From the NCBI RefSeq assembly GCF_902806685.2, contig NC_048547.1:1364001-1428000 (forward strand): DNA of 64,000 nucleotides, read 5' to 3'. The notes under the pieces are model-generated. The model was not told the origin of the DNA, did no database searches, and was given only the letters and a program-made list of their open reading frames with translations. Of the stretch, positions 61,580 to 64,000 are shown piece after piece. How positions within the stretch are numbered: position 1 is the stretch's first letter; each line of letters opens with the position of its first letter. A program made the position numbers and the translations under genes. This DNA is from Maniola hyperantus (Eukaryota; Arthropoda; Insecta; Lepidoptera; Nymphalidae).

Positions 61580-62034
61580 TTTTGATATCGGCTATTGTTA
61601 TAGCTCCATATTTTTGATATCGGCTATTGTTATAGCTCCATATTTTTGATATCGGCTATTGTTATAGCTCCATATTTTTGATATCGGCTATTGTTATAGC
61701 TCCATATTTTTGATATCGGCTATTGTTATAGCTCCATATTTTTGATATCGGCTATTGTTATAGCTCCATATTTTTGATATCGGCTATTGTTATAGCTCCA
61801 TATTTTTGATATCGGCTATTGTTATAGCTCCATATTTTTGATATCGGCTATTGTTATAGCTCCATATTTTTGATATCGGCTATTGTTATAGCTCCATATT
61901 TTTGATATCGGCTATTGTTATAGCTCCATATTTTTGATATCGGCTATTGTTATAGCTCCATATTTTTGATATCGGCTATTGTTATAGCTCCATATTTTTG
62001 ATATCGGCTATTGTTATAGCTCCATATTTTTGAT
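61580..62034. repeat. 32-bp minisatellite, about 14 identical copies
   Basis: The unit contains TTTTTGATATCGGCTATTGT and TATAGCTCCATA. Copies appear identical by eye over 450 bp, and the array ends abruptly on both sides. Confidence 0.97.
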
Positions 62035-62087
62035 AGAAGCAGCTGACGCAGAGTTCATTCTTCCGCTAAACTAGAGAAATCATTATT

Positions 62088-62186
62088 TTTAGGATTCCGT
62101 ACCTCAAAAGGAAAAAAGGAACCCTTAAAGGATCACTTCTTACTTACATGTGCGAGTTCGACTCGCACTTAACTGGCTTTTTTATT
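62088..62186 (+). repeat. Repeat R, internally deleted
   Basis: The start 'aggattccgtacctcaaaag' joins within about 60 bp to the end 'cgactcgcacttaactggct'. Confidence 0.6.
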
Positions 62187-62368
62187 AATTATAAACTAGT
62201 GCTTATTGAAATTACTTAGTTGAAATGGAAATTGCATCCGTGATGTCTCTACAACGGACAACTCGGTTCAAGTCATCTTAAATTCTAAATTTATATTCTT
62301 CCACGGAGAGAAACTAGTAAAGGGCTCTCTCTCTGCTACGAAATTCCATACAAATGACAAACAAAAAG

Positions 62369-62533
62369 CTCAGTGGGCGTTAACCATTTTGAGGCACCAA
62401 CCAATAACAAACATACTTTCAAAAAACATTCGAAATTCATTTCGAAAATGTTTTTAAAAAACATTTGAAATTCAATTCTAAAACATAGTGTCGTTTGTGG
62501 GTGGGTGTCTCAAAATGGTTAAAGGTCACTGAG
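62369..62533. mobile_element. 165-bp foldback MITE
   Basis: The ends CTCAGTGGGCGTTAACCATT / AATGGTTAAAGGTCACTGAG (one arm slightly diverged) enclose a central palindromic AAACATTCGAAATTCA-type region. Confidence 0.75.
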
Positions 62534-62561
62534 TTTTTGTCTTATTATAATGATAATAATA

Positions 62562-62945
62562 ATAAATGTTTTTTATTCAAGTAAACTTTTACAAGTGCTT
62601 CCGAATCGTCGGATGCATCTACCACTGGTTCAGAATGCCTTTCCTACCGAGAAGAACCAGCAAGAAATTCGGCGGTTGCTCTTTTCAAATATTTGATATA
62701 CTTACAATATTATGCCATGTATAAAAAGTATTTGCAGTCCTGTGTGTTGCTGGAACGAGCTGCAGGTCAATTCCACGCTCTTTTATTATTTAGATAATCT
62801 TCAATTGTGTAATAATATTATGCTTTTTTCAGGAGCATACTTTTAATAGATTTTTTAAACTTGTGTAAAGGTAGGTCCAAAATAGTTTGCGGGATTTTAT
62901 TATAAAAGGTATATAGCTTATCTTATAGGCAAAACCCTCGAAAAT
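62562..62945 (-). mobile_element. 5'-truncated LINE, ORF end plus 3' tail
   Basis: The minus strand carries the same IPQTILDLPLHKFKK and LLKKAYYYTIEDYLNNKRAW terminus and 3' UTR as 1020-1310 and 25205-25598. Confidence 0.75.
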
Positions 62946-63170
62946 ATGACAGCTCAGTGAAAGTATGAGAGAATTTTCAGCAGATAAGTTAGCAGTTATA
63001 TCTGAAATGTGCCATAAATTAGGAATATCGCCCGCGACGCTCCATTTAACGTGACTAATGGGCGACGACATAGTGCGGGCCGCGGCGGGGTACATGCACC
63101 AATGCTTGTACCATTCTTGGTGATTTTCCCTTTTTTCTTCGTTGGATTTGTGGCTTTTTGCTGCTGATAT

Positions 63171-63420
63171 CTGGTGTGATAGCCTAGTTGTTAAGATGTC
63201 GGCCTTCTGTTCGGGAGGTCGGGGATTTGATGGCAACACAGACTATGATGGCAAGCATGCATTTGCACCTCCAACAGTTTCAGAGTTACCTATGTGCGTT
63301 TTTTAAGCAAGGAAAACATAGTGAGGAAACTTGCATGCCTGAGAGTTCTCATATTGTTCTCAAAGGTGTGTGAAGTCTGCCAATCTGCAGTTGGCAATTC
63401 TGAGAGGTTGATGATGATAG
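63171..63420 (+). mobile_element. SINE-1, head and body
   Basis: A-box area 'gatagcctagttgttaaga', diverged B box, then 'gaggaaacttgcatgcctga' and 'aaaggtgtgtgaagtctgcc'. Confidence 0.75.
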
Positions 63421-64000
63421 TTCTGAACATTTACAGTACCAGAGGAAACGCCAATGCGTTGCCGGCTTTTCAGGAATTTGTTGGTCGCTTGAATAACCCC
63501 ATGTTGAAATCTAGTGGGAACACCGCTGAAAGGAGTTGGTCTGGTACAACGGGTGCTCGAAGTGCACCAGACACCCGGTGATGAAAGTGAAGTTGCTTAC
63601 AAAAGGTGAGAAATTATTTTAAGGTTCAGAATATTATGTTTAAAACGTAAACAATTTCACGATAATAAATACCTACTTATCTTCTCATGCAAAAACGTAC
63701 AGTGCCATCGTTTATAATAGCTTAATAGCCTAAAACCTCAAAAAGTTTTAAAAAATTCACTCGCATACAGCCACTGAAAAATTTCCAACGCAAATAAATA
63801 TTGTGTAATATGAAAACAAATCATGTACTTACACGGGGCGGGCCGTGTTTCACGCAAAGCCTTAACTTTTATGGAAACTGTCTCCCGCCACAGTATTTCA
63901 CGTTAAATGGCCTAGCTTTTTGTCGTTAAATTTGTAACTTATCGCCTGTGAATTCGGGTGGGTCTAAGTTTTGAACTACACAGGACTTACAAAGGACCAG
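63421..64000. other. No gene recognised
   Basis: The ORF at 63294-63581 overlaps the SINE and has no recognisable similarity. The rest is AT-rich. Confidence 0.4.

Overview
The window is nuclear DNA of an insect, almost certainly a moth or butterfly. The signs are AT-rich sequence, short exons with GT-AG introns, and a dense mix of repeats typical of Lepidoptera: Helitron-like elements with (GACT)n arrays and CTAG ends, tRNA-derived SINEs, RTE, jockey-like and R1-clade LINEs, a Copia element and many MITEs. The only host gene I can support is an SLC22-type (organic cation transporter-like) membrane transporter on the minus strand. Most of the window is mobile DNA, much of it nested.

Layout. 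1-20.4 kb: LINE, SINE, MITE and Helitron fragments plus three tandem-repeat blocks. 20.4-23.3 kb: a LINE fragment, then a complete IS630-Tc1-mariner transposon (21134-23297) with 27-bp perfect terminal inverted repeats, an intact 451-aa transposase and a DD82E triad, i.e. the 'Sailor' group. 23.5-28.6 kb: repeats and a 5'-truncated jockey-like LINE. 28.6-33.0 kb: the SLC22 gene in five exons (28649-32982, minus), with an in-frame stop near the end of its first exon. 33.4-43.2 kb: upstream on the same strand, two further intact copies of that first exon (41514-41962 and 42481-42929) and two remnants (33428-33531 and 41347-41410). None has downstream exons of its own in the window. Between them lies a full-length R1-clade LINE (33969-39672) inserted into an older Helitron-like repeat. 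43-50 kb: SINE, LINE and Helitron fragments. 50378-54723: a complete young Copia element with identical 170-bp LTRs and a CCGTT target duplication. 55-64 kb: repeats, two nested Helitrons that define their own boundaries, several MITEs and a very homogeneous 32-bp minisatellite.

Repeat names used here are local labels. HelA is a roughly 220-250 bp non-autonomous Helitron-like element starting TCTATATATAAAAGG, with an internal (GACT)n array and an end in CATAAGCTAG. HelB starts near TATAATATTAG or its equivalent and ends CATCAGCTAG. HelE starts TCTCTATTTATA and ends in GCTAG. HelF is a HelA relative that pairs (GACT)n with a different body. SINE-1, SINE-2 and SINE-3 are three tRNA-derived SINE families. 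Repeat R is a roughly 450-bp interspersed repeat of unknown class that begins GGGTTCCGTACC and ends near GACTCGCACTTGGCC.

How the parts relate. The SLC22 cluster is the most interesting locus. All three complete first exons are 449 bp and end in the same splice phase, so the two intact upstream copies could in principle splice onto the shared exons 2-5, bypassing the copy that carries the stop. Copia, Sailor and (apart from one frameshift) the R1-clade LINE look recently active. Everything else is decayed or non-autonomous.
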